Shown here in pieces: positions 1 to 10,414 of a DNA stretch of 64,000 nt. The stretch lies in contig NC_061862.1 of the NCBI RefSeq assembly GCF_907164915.1, positions 36,333,522 to 36,397,521 on the forward strand, given 5' to 3'. Origin of the DNA: Impatiens glandulifera. Its lineage: Eukaryota; Streptophyta; Magnoliopsida; Ericales; Balsaminaceae. Below the pieces are notes generated by a model. That model searched no databases. It worked only from the letters and a program-made list of their open reading frames with translations, and was not told the origin of the DNA. Numbering within the stretch: position 1 is the first letter of the stretch; each line of letters opens with the position of its first letter. A program made the position numbers and the translations under genes.

Positions 1-855
1 AATGCTCAGCTTAAGCAGTATGCTTGAAGCTAGCACCCGCCTACCCACGTGCTATAGCTGTACCCTACTCCTGCTCCACTTTCTAGTGAAGATTAGTACA
101 ACAACTATATGCAACCAACCAACGAATGCCACATAAGAGAATTTTCCTCATATTACTTGTTTTGCAGGTACATTCCTGATGGAATATTCGGCGCACTACC
201 AGTTGTTGTACGGCCACGATCCTTGTGTTCAGAACCTGCTGTGTACAATGGAGGCTTTCCAATGGAAGAGTGCTACGTATCATTCTAAAAGATTCGACCG
301 TTAGCTCCTGCTCAGTATTTAACAAATCTTAAGGACATCGGACAATCTGTCTTACGAACTGCCAATTTTTACATTCTTGTTTGCTGATATTCAAGAGAGA
401 GAAATTAAGCCTTTGAATATTCATACTATGAAGTTGCTTTCCTGATTGTACTGTGTGTGAATCAAGAGAGAGCTGGAATCAAAAACACTTTTAGCTGAGT
501 GATATTCTTCATCTTGTAATTGAACAGAGTGTGTTCTGTTCAATAGTGAGCTAAATGTGTGCAAACTGGTAAATCCATCCGGTGGTTGGAAAAAGGGGGG
601 TGACGTAGAAGAGTTTCTCCGAACATCCATAAACAAGCAGCTGTGTTATTTTTTTTTCTGTCATCTTTTCATCTTTCATCTTGAGCGTCAAACCCAAGTA
701 AACAATTCCGCCTTGAATCTGTTTCAAGTATTTACAAGTGTTTGCGTAGAATAGAAAACGAACTAAATCTCTAACAGGATTTCTTTCAACCCGTTTTTCA
801 TAAGCCTTTATCCATAGCTAGACCCCCGTCTCTATCGATAAAGATGATCTTATCA
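1..855 (+). repeat. Element A1, 5' LTR (3' portion)
   Basis: This is the right-hand 855 bp of the 5' LTR of the SIRE-like element A1. It matches the 3' LTR of the same element (about 7560-8416) and both LTRs of A2. It ends in the TATCA terminus just before a primer-binding site. The hairpin-rich left part of this LTR lies outside the window. Small ORFs here occur in the same shifted forms in every LTR copy and are not genes. Confidence 0.9.
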
Positions 856-857
856 TA

Positions 858-870
858 TGGTATCAGAGCC
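858..870 (+). other. Element A1 primer-binding site (initiator Met tRNA type)
   Basis: TGGTATCAGAGCC follows the 5' LTR after two bases. It is the usual copia site complementary to the 3' end of initiator Met tRNA and marks the start of minus-strand DNA synthesis. Confidence 0.9.
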
Positions 871-904
871 TTGTTTCTATTCTCAAGCATCAAGAACCTG
901 AAGC

Positions 905-2110
905 ATGTCTATCATCAATGAAATTCCTATTCTGTCAAAGGACAACTGCGAATATTGGATGATGAGAATGCAAGCTCACTTGGTTGCTCTTGACTATGAT
1001 ATGTTGAGCGTTATTACTGATGGCCCCATAAAGATTTTGAAGCCAAGAAGTGAGTGGACCTCTGAAGATAAGATGACCAACAACCTGGATAATGTTGTTA
1101 AGAATATTTTGTACTAGTCGATCAACATGAATGTGTTCTATGAAATCAAGTCATGTTCCTCTGCTAAAGAGATATTGGATAAGCTGAATCAGACCTACGG
1201 TAGAGGTATTCAAGCAAAGAAGGACTAGAAATTGTTCATATGCAATGAAAACAAATCCAGATGGGCCGATAATGATTCAGAGGAATCTCCTGCAGAAAAA
1301 GAGAATGAAGTTACCACATGTCTGATGGCAGATGACCAATCCAAGGTAAATAATATCTCTGCACCAGAATTTACAAACGAGGAGTTAACTAATGCATTCA
1401 ATGAAATGGCTATTGAGTACAAGAAGTTAACGGACTCTTTTTATGAAATGAAAGTTAAATATGAATCAATTGTTCTTCCCTCCAACAAAGAATCTGAATC
1501 AAACGTTTTTTATGAAAACTTAATAGAGATTTCATCTGAGAATGAGATGCTTAAAGAACATATTCAAATTCTTTCATCTGAAAACAAGAGATTAAACTAT
1601 GTAGTTAGTGCATGGACAAGATCAGAAGATGCTGTCAAACATCAGATCAGCATATTGAAACCTGATGGATCCAGATCCGGATTGGGATTTGACAGCAATG
1701 ACCCTAACTTGTCATGCAAAAAGTCCAACTAATCTGACAAGTTTAAGCCAATAAGTTTTGTCAAAGGGAGTATGACTAACATTGAATTAGATCCTATCCA
1801 TGAAGAAGTTGCTTTCAAAAATGAAATAGTTTATGTTCCGCCTACTGTTAGCTAGCTTAAGAATAAGCTAGATGCAGCTAATAAGTCTGGCAAGTTAAAA
1901 CCTGACTCTAAGTCAAGGAGTTTTAAAAGAAAATCTTCTTCGAGAGTTAAAGGATCAGTGGCTAGCAGAAAGTCGTCTGCTAAGTCAAAAACATACGCAT
2001 TAATTACAGCACAAAATGGGAAATTCATCATAATAACTCAAATATGGATTCCTAAGGAACTGATTAAACGAGAACCCAATTTAAAGTGGGTACCAAAAGA
2101 TTGTAGATAT
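905..2110 (+). pseudogene. Element A1 gag (capsid region), broken
   Basis: This is the nucleocapsid/capsid precursor of a SIRE-like copia element. The ATG at 905 lies 34 bp after the primer site and opens with MSIINEIPILSKDN; a tryptophan-centred YWMMRMQAHL motif follows, as in copia gag (UBN2-type) proteins. In-frame TAG codons stand at 1115 and 1226 where copy A2 reads CAG, and the tract near 1850 has another stop. The 1232-1732 segment is an acidic, Glu/Ser-rich region of about 166 residues between gag and protease, also seen in elements A2, B and C. About 120 bp of gag that would carry the later capsid and zinc knuckle seem to be missing near 1200-1240, because the acidic tract follows directly; A2 lacks the same part. 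Confidence 0.85.
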
Positions 2111-5100
2111 TTATTTATGTAGGTACAAATAAACGAAGGACTAGAGGAATCTGTATGGTATCTTGATAGCGGATTTTCCAGGCATATGACAAGAAACAGA
2201 AGGCTTCTCACTGATATATCAGATTGCTCTGGACCTAAGATCACGTTTGGTGACAACAAGAAAGGTAAGACCATGGGTAAGGGTAAGATTATCCATGGTA
2301 ATCTAACTATAAATGACGTGCTGCTTGTTGACAATCTGTGCTATAATTTGATCAGCATTAGTCAATTATGTGATAATGGTTTGTCAGTAGATTTTTAAAC
2401 TCATGCATGTCTGGTTAAAGATCAAGATGGAAACATTTTATTGACTGGAAGTATAGTAGGAAACTCATACAAAATGAATTGGCTCTGATCCTATGTGCAT
2501 GATTGCCAAGAATGACTAGAAATGGTTATGGCATAAACGTTTGAACCATTTAAATTTTAAGACAATCAACAACATCTGTTCAAACAATTTAGTTATTGGT
2601 TTGCCCAAACTTCAATTTTTGAAGGACAAGATATGCACTGATTTTCAGTTAGGCAAACAAGGCAGGTCATCGTTCAAAAGTAAAGGGAAATCACAATTCA
2701 GCCGTATCCTAGAACTTTTACATATGGATCTGTTTGGTCCAATTCCTGTAAAGAGTACAGGAGGAATGAGATTTGCCCTAATTGTTATTGATGATTTCTC
2801 TCGATTTAAATGGGTTGCATTTTTACCATCAAAAGATAAAACTGTTGAAAACTTGATTAGATGATTTAAAGAAATTTAGAATTAGAAATCTTTAAATATT
2901 ACGTGCATTAGAAGTGATTAGGGAACTGAGTTCACTAACAGATACCTATCATCTTATCTCGAGGAGACTAGAATTAGGCACGAGTTGTCTAGTGCCAGAA
3001 CTCCACAGAAAAACGGCATTGCTGAGAGAAGAGTGAGAACTCTGAAGGAAGCAGCGAGATCTATGCTTGCTGAATCAGATGTACCTCAGAGGTTCTTGGC
3101 GGAAGCCATTAGTACTGCCTATTATACACCAAACCGGTCAATAATTAACAAGCGTTTTGATAAAACTCCCTATGAACTGTATTATGTAGAATTCCCACAG
3201 TTTCTTATTTCAAGATATTTAGGTATAAATGTTTTATCCATAAGAATGGAACGGTTTATTTGACCGCTTTTTATGCTAAAGTAGATGAGGGATTCATGTT
3301 GGGATACTCATCAGTAAGAAAGGCTTACATAGTATACAACAAAAGAACACAGACTGTTGAAGAATCCCACCATGTAGTGTTTGATGAGCCTGTTGAGAGC
3401 AAATCTAATGAACCCATTGATCTTGCTGATAGACTAAAAGCGAGTAGTCTTGAGTCTGTAAGTGAAGAAGAAGAAACCTTGGATAAGCGGATGGCTCTGT
3501 CATATCTAGTGGTTGATCCAATTGAAGTTCAATCAGACGTACAAACTTCTGTTCAACAAGAAGTTGAAAGTTTATACGTCGTGGAGTCACCTGTTCATAT
3601 GACCAATCCCCTTGGATCCAACTTCAGATGGAACAGAAATCACCCACTAGAAGTGATCATCGGAAATTATTTCTCTCCTCGAAGGACAAGACGTCAACTA
3701 ATGGATGAAATTGCCAACTCTGCATTTATTTCTCAGATTGAACCCAAGAAAATTGGTGAAGCTATAGTTTATCCAGATTGGATCAATGCTATGCAGGAAG
3801 AGTTAAACCAATTCGCGAGAAATAAAGTGTGGTATCTTACTCCTAGACCAACTGACAAGTTAGTTATAGGAACGAGATGGGTCTTTAGAAACAAGCTTAG
3901 TGAAGATGGTTTAGTCATTAGAAACAAAGCTCGTTTAGTTGCTCAAGGATACAGACAAGAGGAAGGTATCGATTTTGATGAGTCTTTTGCACTAGTTGCA
4001 AGACTAGAGGCAATTAGGATCTTCCTAGCATATGCATCATTTAAGAATTTTAAAGTTTTTCAAATGGATGTGAAAAATGCATTTTTAAATGGAAAATTAA
4101 GTGAAGAAGAATATTCTGAGCAACTCCCTGGATTTGTAGATCATGTTTTACCAAATTATGTTTATAGGCTTGACAAAGCATTGTATGGTCTGAAACAAGC
4201 TCCTAGAGTTTGGTACGACACATTAACCAAATTCTTGTTTGAACATGACTTTGTTGTTGGAACTGTGGATAAAATCTTGTTTAGATTTACTAAAGATTCT
4301 CACATTCTACTTGTTCAAATATATGTTGATGACATTATTTTTGGTTCAACTAACCCCAAATTGTTTGAGAAGTTTGCTAAGCTGATGCAGGATAGGTTTG
4401 AAATGAGCATGATGGGATAATTGATATTCTTCCTTGGGCTTCAAGTCCGTCAACTAGAAAATGAAACCCTTATCAACCAGGACAAATACACCAAAGAACT
4501 GCTAAAGAAGTTTGGTTTAGAGAACTGTTCTGCAGCAGCTACTCCAATGAGCTCTTCTAGTAAATTGGATAAAGATAAAGGTGGCCAAAGTGTTGATGTA
4601 ACAGCATATAGAGGACTCATCGGATCCTTGCTGTATGTAACTGCTAGCAGGTCAGACATTCAATTTGCTGTTGGTGTTTGTGGCAGATATTAGGCTGATC
4701 CTAAACTCTCTCACTTTACTGCTGCTAAACGTATTCTTAAATACTTAAAGAGAACTCAAAATATGGGACTGTGGTATCCGAAGGATTCCAGTTTCAATTT
4801 AACTAGTTTCTCAGATGCAGATTATGCAGGGTGCAAAATTGATAGAAAAAGCACAAGTGGAACTTGTCAGTTCCTTGGTGATCGTCTAATCTCATGGTTC
4901 ATCAAGAAGCAGACGTCAGTTGCCACGTCTACAGTTGAAGTAGAGCATCTTGCAGCTGGCAGCTGTTGCTTCTAAGTTCTGTGGATTCAACAACAGCTCA
5001 GGGATTAATGGATTGAGGCTGATGAATCTCCAATTTTCTACGACAACACGAGTGTTATCGTAATCACCTACAATCCAGTTTTGCATTGTCGAACAAAGCA

Positions 5101-5266
5101 TATTGAAATCAGGCATCACTTCATCCGAGAACACGTCAACCAGAAGCAAATTCGTCTTAAACATGTTCCTGCAGATCAACAAACCGCAAACATCTTCACA
5201 AAACCCCTACCACTAGCTAAGTTTTCTCATTTTAGAAAAATGTTAGGTCTTGTTGATCTTGATTGA
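2111..5266 (+). pseudogene. Element A1 pol (protease, integrase, RT, RNase H), broken
   Basis: This is copia-order pol. Protease has the aspartic site YLDSGFSRHMT near 2160-2200. The GAG-pre-integrase HKRLNHLNF motif is near 2535, and integrase occupies about 2690-3260, ending in a QKNGIAERR-type block near 3010. A linker is followed by reverse transcriptase at about 3770-4420, with [14 protein letters not shown] and an intact YVDD near 4324. RNase H runs from about 4760 to 5266, with SDADYAGCK. Stops at 2396, 2516, 2877, 2883, 2919 and near 4418 and 4691, plus frameshifts around 3190-3260, inactivate it. The RT/RNase H motifs place it in the SIRE/Maximus lineage. Confidence 0.92.
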
Positions 5267-5402
5267 TATGATTATGTGCATAAATCGAGGGGGAACGCAT
5301 TGTTCAAAATGCAACTGAACAGACATGAAAGACAAAGTTCTTCGAAATCCATCTTTCTCTTTCTGAATTCGAATCATCCAAACCCTTGTTCATCAAATCG
5401 AA

Positions 5403-6160
5403 ATGTCGTCTTTCCGTCCAAAATCGATTCAGGTGGATTTCAAATCCGTATCCACTCTGAAATTTCCGGGCATGATCAAAATGTTTGAATCTCTGAAAGC
5501 TTTCGGGCTGAGAAAGTTTCTTTCCCCACATCATCTCTATCACGAACAGTTGGTCCGTAAATTTTTCGAAACAGTGAGCTTTTATCAGGATAAATTCGTT
5601 GTTGGGGTTGTGATGGGCCAGATGATCTGCATCACCGAAGAGTCTTTCGGTATGTTTTTCCAGCTTCTAAACGTAGGTATTGATGAGTTCTCAACCACTC
5701 CGTCTGATATAATGATTACAATGATGAAAGTCTTTTCTGATTCTCCTCAAGTGGGCATTCATGGAAAGAAAAACCTCATAAAGGTTGAGTTTGCTCTTCT
5801 AAGCGATATCGTCTCGAATTCTCTTCTCTCTAAAGAGTCCTCTTACAAGTATTGTACGAAGGTTTTTCAGATAATGGTGGCTATCACCAGGGGTGTTCCT
5901 GTCAACTGGACAAGCTTTCTCTTCGGAAATCTTGTCAGAATGGTTGTTGCTCGAAAGACTATTTTCGGTTTTGATGGTCCTCTTAGCTCTTTTCTTTGTT
6001 TCCTTCTGAATGAACCCGGTAAGAGTTTTCACATTCCTTCTAAAATCCTGAACAACAAAAGGTTGTCGATTATGTTCAAAGGGTGGAGACGCTCAAGTCC
6101 AAGAAAAGGAAAAGAGAAGACTCTAACTCCCCTCTAACCACAGTCTTAGAGATCTCTTAG
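5403..6160 (+). pseudogene. Element A1 post-pol accessory ORF (env position), one frameshift
   Basis: This is a separate ORF between pol and the polypurine tract, in the position of the SIRE env-like ORF. It starts MSSFRPKSIQVDFKSV and shares four blocks with the three ORFs of element B: GLRKFL (residues 35-40), ITEESFGMFFQLL (77-89), GKKNLIKVEFALLSDI (121-136) and FQIMVAITRGVPVNW (155-169). I see no signal peptide and no membrane-length hydrophobic segment, so an envelope role is not supported. Relative to A2 one C is lost near 6055. This shifts the frame, so the ORF ends at 6137 instead of the 6158 TAG reached in the ancestral frame; that frame has a basic KSKKRKRE nuclear-type tail. The function is unknown. 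Confidence 0.8.
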
Positions 6161-6453
6161 GTTGAAGTCTATCCTTTTTAGAGTACAGACTAGGAAGAAG
6201 AAGAAGATTATAATGGAAATTATTTTCATTTAAGATGAAAACTTTTGAAAAATCTGTTAGCAATACTTTGATGTTAACTTATTTTGGTTATTTTTTAGAA
6301 CAAGTTTTTGTATGTTTCTTCTGAAAAACACTCACGTTTGGTTAAATATGAATAAGATATTTTTGTATGCTGCTTTTGCATGTAAATGATTGTTTTATCA
6401 ATATGATGAATGCATACCTTGATATATATATGTAGGTTTTCAATTTCTTCATC

Positions 6454-6466
6454 AAAAAGGGGAAAT
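6454..6466 (+). other. Element A1 polypurine tract
   Basis: A purine run (AAAAAGGGGAAAT) lies immediately before the TGTTGGG start of the 3' LTR. It is the plus-strand primer site of the element. Confidence 0.85.
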
Positions 6467-8416
6467 TGTTGGGTCAAATTATTTTGACTAAATGTTGAAA
6501 TAATTTAACCATTGGAATTTTGATGATGAAATGACTTATGCGTTTTGATGCAGGTGTATCGAAATCATATTTCATAAGACTTGGTTCTAATGAGGCTCAT
6601 TAGACCGATTTTGGCATTAGATGCATAAAATTAGACGTGCAGTCTAATGAATGCATAGAATTAGACGTGCAGTTTAACTCAACAGAGTTAGACGTGCAAT
6701 CTAATGAATGCATAAAATTAGATGTGCAGTCTAACTCAATGGAGTTAGACGTGCAATCTAATGAATGCATAGAATTAGACGTGCAGTCCAACTCAGCGGA
6801 GTTAGACGTGCAGTCTAATGAATTCTCGAATTAGACGTGCAGTCTAATAGATATTCGGAATTATACGTGCAGTCTAACTCAGCAGAGTTAGACGTGCAGT
6901 CTAATATATATACGGAATTAGACGTGCAGTCTAACTCAGCGGAGTTAGACGTGCAGTCTAATATATTTGCAATTAGACGGATAGTCTAATGTATATAGAA
7001 TTAGACGTACAGTCTAATATATTCGGAATTAGACGTGCAGTCTAATATATTTGCGGAATTAGACGTACAGTCTAATATTTGTGCGGAATTAGACGTGTAG
7101 TCTAACTCAGTGGAGTTAGACGTGCAGTCTAATGGATTGTGAAAGTTAGACGTGAGTCTAACTCCTTCAGACAAGTCTGAGGTAGAACCGGAATTAGACG
7201 TGCAGTCTAATGGTTAGTGAATGATTAGACGGGTAGTCTAATGCATTGTAAAAGTTAGACGTGAGTCTAACTCCTTCAGACAAGTCTGAGGTAAAACCGG
7301 AATTAGACGTGCAGTCTCACTCAGTGGAGTTAGACGTGTGTGCAGTCTAATGATTATTGGATAATTAGACGGGTAGTCTAATTAGTGAAAGTTAAACGTA
7401 AGTCTAACTCCTTCAGACAAGTCTGAAGTGATTGTAATTAGACGTAAGTCTAATTCTATTAGACTAGGCGGTCTAATAGACTATGTTTTTAGACGGGGAT
7501 ATTTGAATTTAATTAGACTGATTTTCACAATCCGTCTAACTGAAATACGTCTAATGCTCAGCTTAAGCGGTATGCTTGAAACTAGCACCCGCATACCCAC
7601 GTGCTATAGTTGTACCCTACTCCTGCTCCACTTTCTAGTGAAGATCAGTACAACAGCTATATGCAACCAACCAACGAATGCCACGTAAGAGAATTTTCCT
7701 CATATTACTTGTTTTGCAAGTACATCCCTGATAGAATATTCGGCGCACTACCAGTTGTTGTACGACCACGATCCTTGCGCTCAGAACCTGTTGTGTACAA
7801 TGGAGGCTTCCAATGGAAGAGTGTCACGTATCATTCTAAAAGATTCGACCGTTAGCTCCTGTTCAGTATTTAACAAATCATAAGGACAATGGACAATCTG
7901 TCTTACGAACTGCCAATTTTTACAATCTTGTTTGCTGATATTCAAGAGAGAGAAATCAAGCCTTTGAATATTCATACTATGAAGTTGCTTTCCTGATTGT
8001 ACTGTGTGTGAATCAAGAGAGAGCTAGAATCAAAAACACCTTTAGCTGAGTGATATTCTTCATCTTGTAATTGAACAGAGTGTGTTTTGTTCAATAGTGA
8101 GCTAAGTGTGTGCAAAATGTATTTAATTCTAATCATATTATAGTGAATCCTTCGGTGGTTGGAAGAAGGGGTGACGTAGGAGAGTTTCTCCGAACATCCA
8201 TAAACAAATGGCTGTGTTATTTCTTTTCTGTCATCTTTTCATCTTTCATCTTGAGCTTCAAACCCAAATAAACAATTCCGCCTTGAATCTGTTTCAAGTG
8301 TTTGCGTAGAATAGGAAACGAACTAAATCTCTAACAGAATTTCTTTCAACCCATTTTTCATAAACCTTCATCCATAGCCAGACCCCTGTCTCTATCGATA
8401 AAGCCGATCATATCAT
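6467..8416 (+). repeat. Element A1, 3' LTR
   Basis: This 1,950-bp LTR begins TGTTGGGTCAAATT and ends ATATCA. It matches 51168-53104 (A2 3' LTR) and 42423-44920 (A2 5' LTR). The left half is the hairpin minisatellite annotated separately. The right half is unique LTR sequence shared with 1-855. The bases after it (TTTCCCATTA) are the same as those after the A2 3' LTR, because both belong to one duplicated segment. Confidence 0.92.
6600..7560 (+). repeat. Hairpin minisatellite in LTR A (TTAGAC...GTCTAA)
   Basis: Dozens of degenerate units are built on TTAGACGTGCAGTCTAA, an imperfect palindrome with 6-bp arms (TTAGAC/GTCTAA) around GTGCA. Variants include GTTAGACGTGAGTCTAAC and CAGACAAGTCTG. 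Units alternate with short spacers such as TCAGCGGAG or TATATCTACGG, giving a compound period of about 57 bp in places. The repetitive reading frames here are artefacts of the repeat. Confidence 0.92.
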
Positions 8417-8945
8417 TTCCCATTACAAAATAAAAGAAGATGACAGTTTCTCATAAATGAAAATACTAATAAAAGCTTTTATAGAAACTAAAATTCAAGA
8501 TTCATATAGACACTAGTGTAGTCAAAGTTTTGCACACCTCACTAATAACCTGAAGGAGATAAAAAAAACCAATCACCATGACCTCCACGTGAATATGATC
8601 TTTTCAATTAAATAAATTTTCACATATAAGGTATTAAGGTCTCTAACCACTAAATTAACCAAGATTGGTGTCAATACATTAGTATAATGCATGGTTGTTA
8701 TGGAGAAGGCTATATAAATTTTTTGACCCTAAGTTGATCCACTAATATAATCTCATACTTAAATAAATGTCGAAGAAGATCATCCTCACAAATAAAATTA
8801 TATATTAACAGAATTTGCAAAGTTGAAGAGCTTACAATCCAAGTAGGAATGATCAAACCTCTACCCTAATGGTAGAATCAATGTCTTACATGATAATCAG
8901 TAAATTAGTTTGTTAAATTAAGTTAAAGAAGGAAAAAAGAAAAAT
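8417..8945. other. Spacer between elements A1 and C1
   Basis: About 530 bp of AT-rich DNA with no gene, RNA or repeat that I can identify. The same sequence lies at 53105-53635. A first TGTTAAATTAAG at 8911 and a purine-rich run precede the annotated start of LTR C1, so the right edge may belong to element C. Confidence 0.6.
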
Positions 8946-9114
8946 TGTTAAATTAAGATTAAAGGGGAAATCATTAAATTATGTTAATTATGAAAAACGC
9001 TTTAATTGATTAAAATGAACTTAAGATAATTAAAATGAACACATAGTTTTGATGATGTTTTGATAAATGAATAAAATTAAGTTCAACAATGTTTTAATGC
9101 ATAGGTAAAGACTC

Positions 9115-9600
9115 GCTGGCAGCTGACTTACTCAAAGAGCTGAAGAAACGTTGGCAAGAGAGTTGCCATCAATAGAGCTGAAGAAGCGCTTGAAGCACAG
9201 TTGCCATCAACATAACTAAAGAAGCGCTAACATCAGAGTTACCATCAGCAGAGTTGAAGAAGCACTGATAGTAGAGTTGCCATCAACAAAGTTGAAGAAG
9301 CTGGCAGAAGAGTTTCCATCAGCTAAGTAACTCATTAGTTCTGTTGCCATCAACTGAGTTGCCATCAGCTAAGTAGCCCATCAACAGAGTTGTGCTAACA
9401 GCTGAGTAGCCCATCAACATAGTTGCGCTAACAGGTGAGTTACCATCAGTAGAGATGCGCTAACAGCAGAGATGATCAACAACTGAGTTCGCTATTAGTA
9501 GAGTAGCCAACAGATGAGCTAATCAATAGCTGAGTCCGTTATCAGCATAGTAGCTCATCAATAGAGCTCGCTATCAGCTGAGTTCCACATCAGCTGAATA
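9115..9600 (+). repeat. Minisatellite in LTR C (GAGTTGCCATCAACAGAGTTG type)
   Basis: Imperfect tandem units of about 20-28 bp built from AGAGTTGCCATCAACA, GAAGAAGCGCTG and GCTGAGTAGCCCATCAACA. The array is also present at 53810-54290. It is unrelated in sequence to the arrays in LTRs A and E. Confidence 0.8.
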
Positions 9601-9800
9601 CGTTAAAATATATAACCAACTCTCTACTTTGATAGGAAAAACGATAAACGAATATTCCACTCTATTATGCACTACAATCCCTACTCCACACACAAACAAA
9701 TATTTCATTCGTCTGCGCACTACCCCGTACTCCAAACGTATGATGAACTTACCGTTGCCACGTATCAACAAATTAGATTCGATCGTTGCCATGCCGAAAA

Positions 9801-9808
9801 TATAAAAA
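9801..9808 (+). promoter_or_regulatory. Candidate LTR C TATA box
   Basis: TATAAAAA in LTR C1, conserved in C2 at 54491-54498. It lies about 560 bp before the LTR end, and its context (GAAAATATAAAAAGGCATC) is typical of a plant core promoter. Confidence 0.55.
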
Positions 9809-10414
9809 GGCATCAAAGAACAATGGAGAATCATTTGGTTTTTCTCCAATCGACTCAAGAATTCTCCGGTTCTTTTGCAAGACTATATTACGCATACACG
9901 AGACGATATACGTAGAGCGATAATCTCTTGTATTACTCGATAAAAATTTATCATTGTGTAGGTTGAACAGATAGTCGTCTATTTAATAAGATAGTGTGAG
10001 ATCTAGGAGTTCAAACAAGCAAGTGTTAAGACATGTGATCTAAGTGAGTTTATGTAGAGGCTATACAAATCAAAGTCTTCTAGTGGAATCCTTCTAGAAA
10101 CAGAAGAAGGGGTGACGTGGGAGTTTTATCTCCGAAAATCTATAAAATCTTGTGTTGTCTTTTCATTTCTTCATTCATTATCATATTTGTCGATTCAAAT
10201 CCCGCAATCATTTTCCGCACTTAAAACCGTTCAAGAGCTTGCTACAATTTTTCCAAAAATAGAAACAGATTTTTAATCCTTAACATGATTAAAATCGCAT
10301 TTAAGTGAAAAATAGAACAACAATATTCAACCCCCCTTCTACTGTTGTCTTCGATCCTAAAATTGATATTAGAGCAAGATTTTATATTCTTAATTTACTG
10401 CAGATATCTGAATC

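Larger units (their letters stand above)
8946..10362 (+). repeat. Element C1, 5' LTR
   Basis: This LTR of about 1.4 kb begins TGTTAAATTAAGATT and ends GATCCTAAAA, a degraded form of the CCTAACA terminus seen in element B. A decayed primer site follows (TGATATTAGAGCAAGA). It carries a minisatellite at 9115-9600 and a TATA box at 9801. A second TGTTAAATTAAG 35 bp upstream makes the exact start uncertain. There is no matching 3' LTR in either copy of the duplication. Confidence 0.78.

Noticed and set aside
6637..6834. Repetitive ORF rich in LDVQSNECIE-type units in the LTR minisatellite (also 42494-42733 and minus-strand versions)
   Set aside because: It is the translation of the TTAGACGTGCAGTCTAA array; open in several frames on both strands because the repeat lacks stops in those phases.
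6600..7560. CRISPR-like array of direct repeats
   Set aside because: Units are contiguous degenerate palindromes within an LTR, without constant repeats separated by unique spacers, and the DNA is plant.
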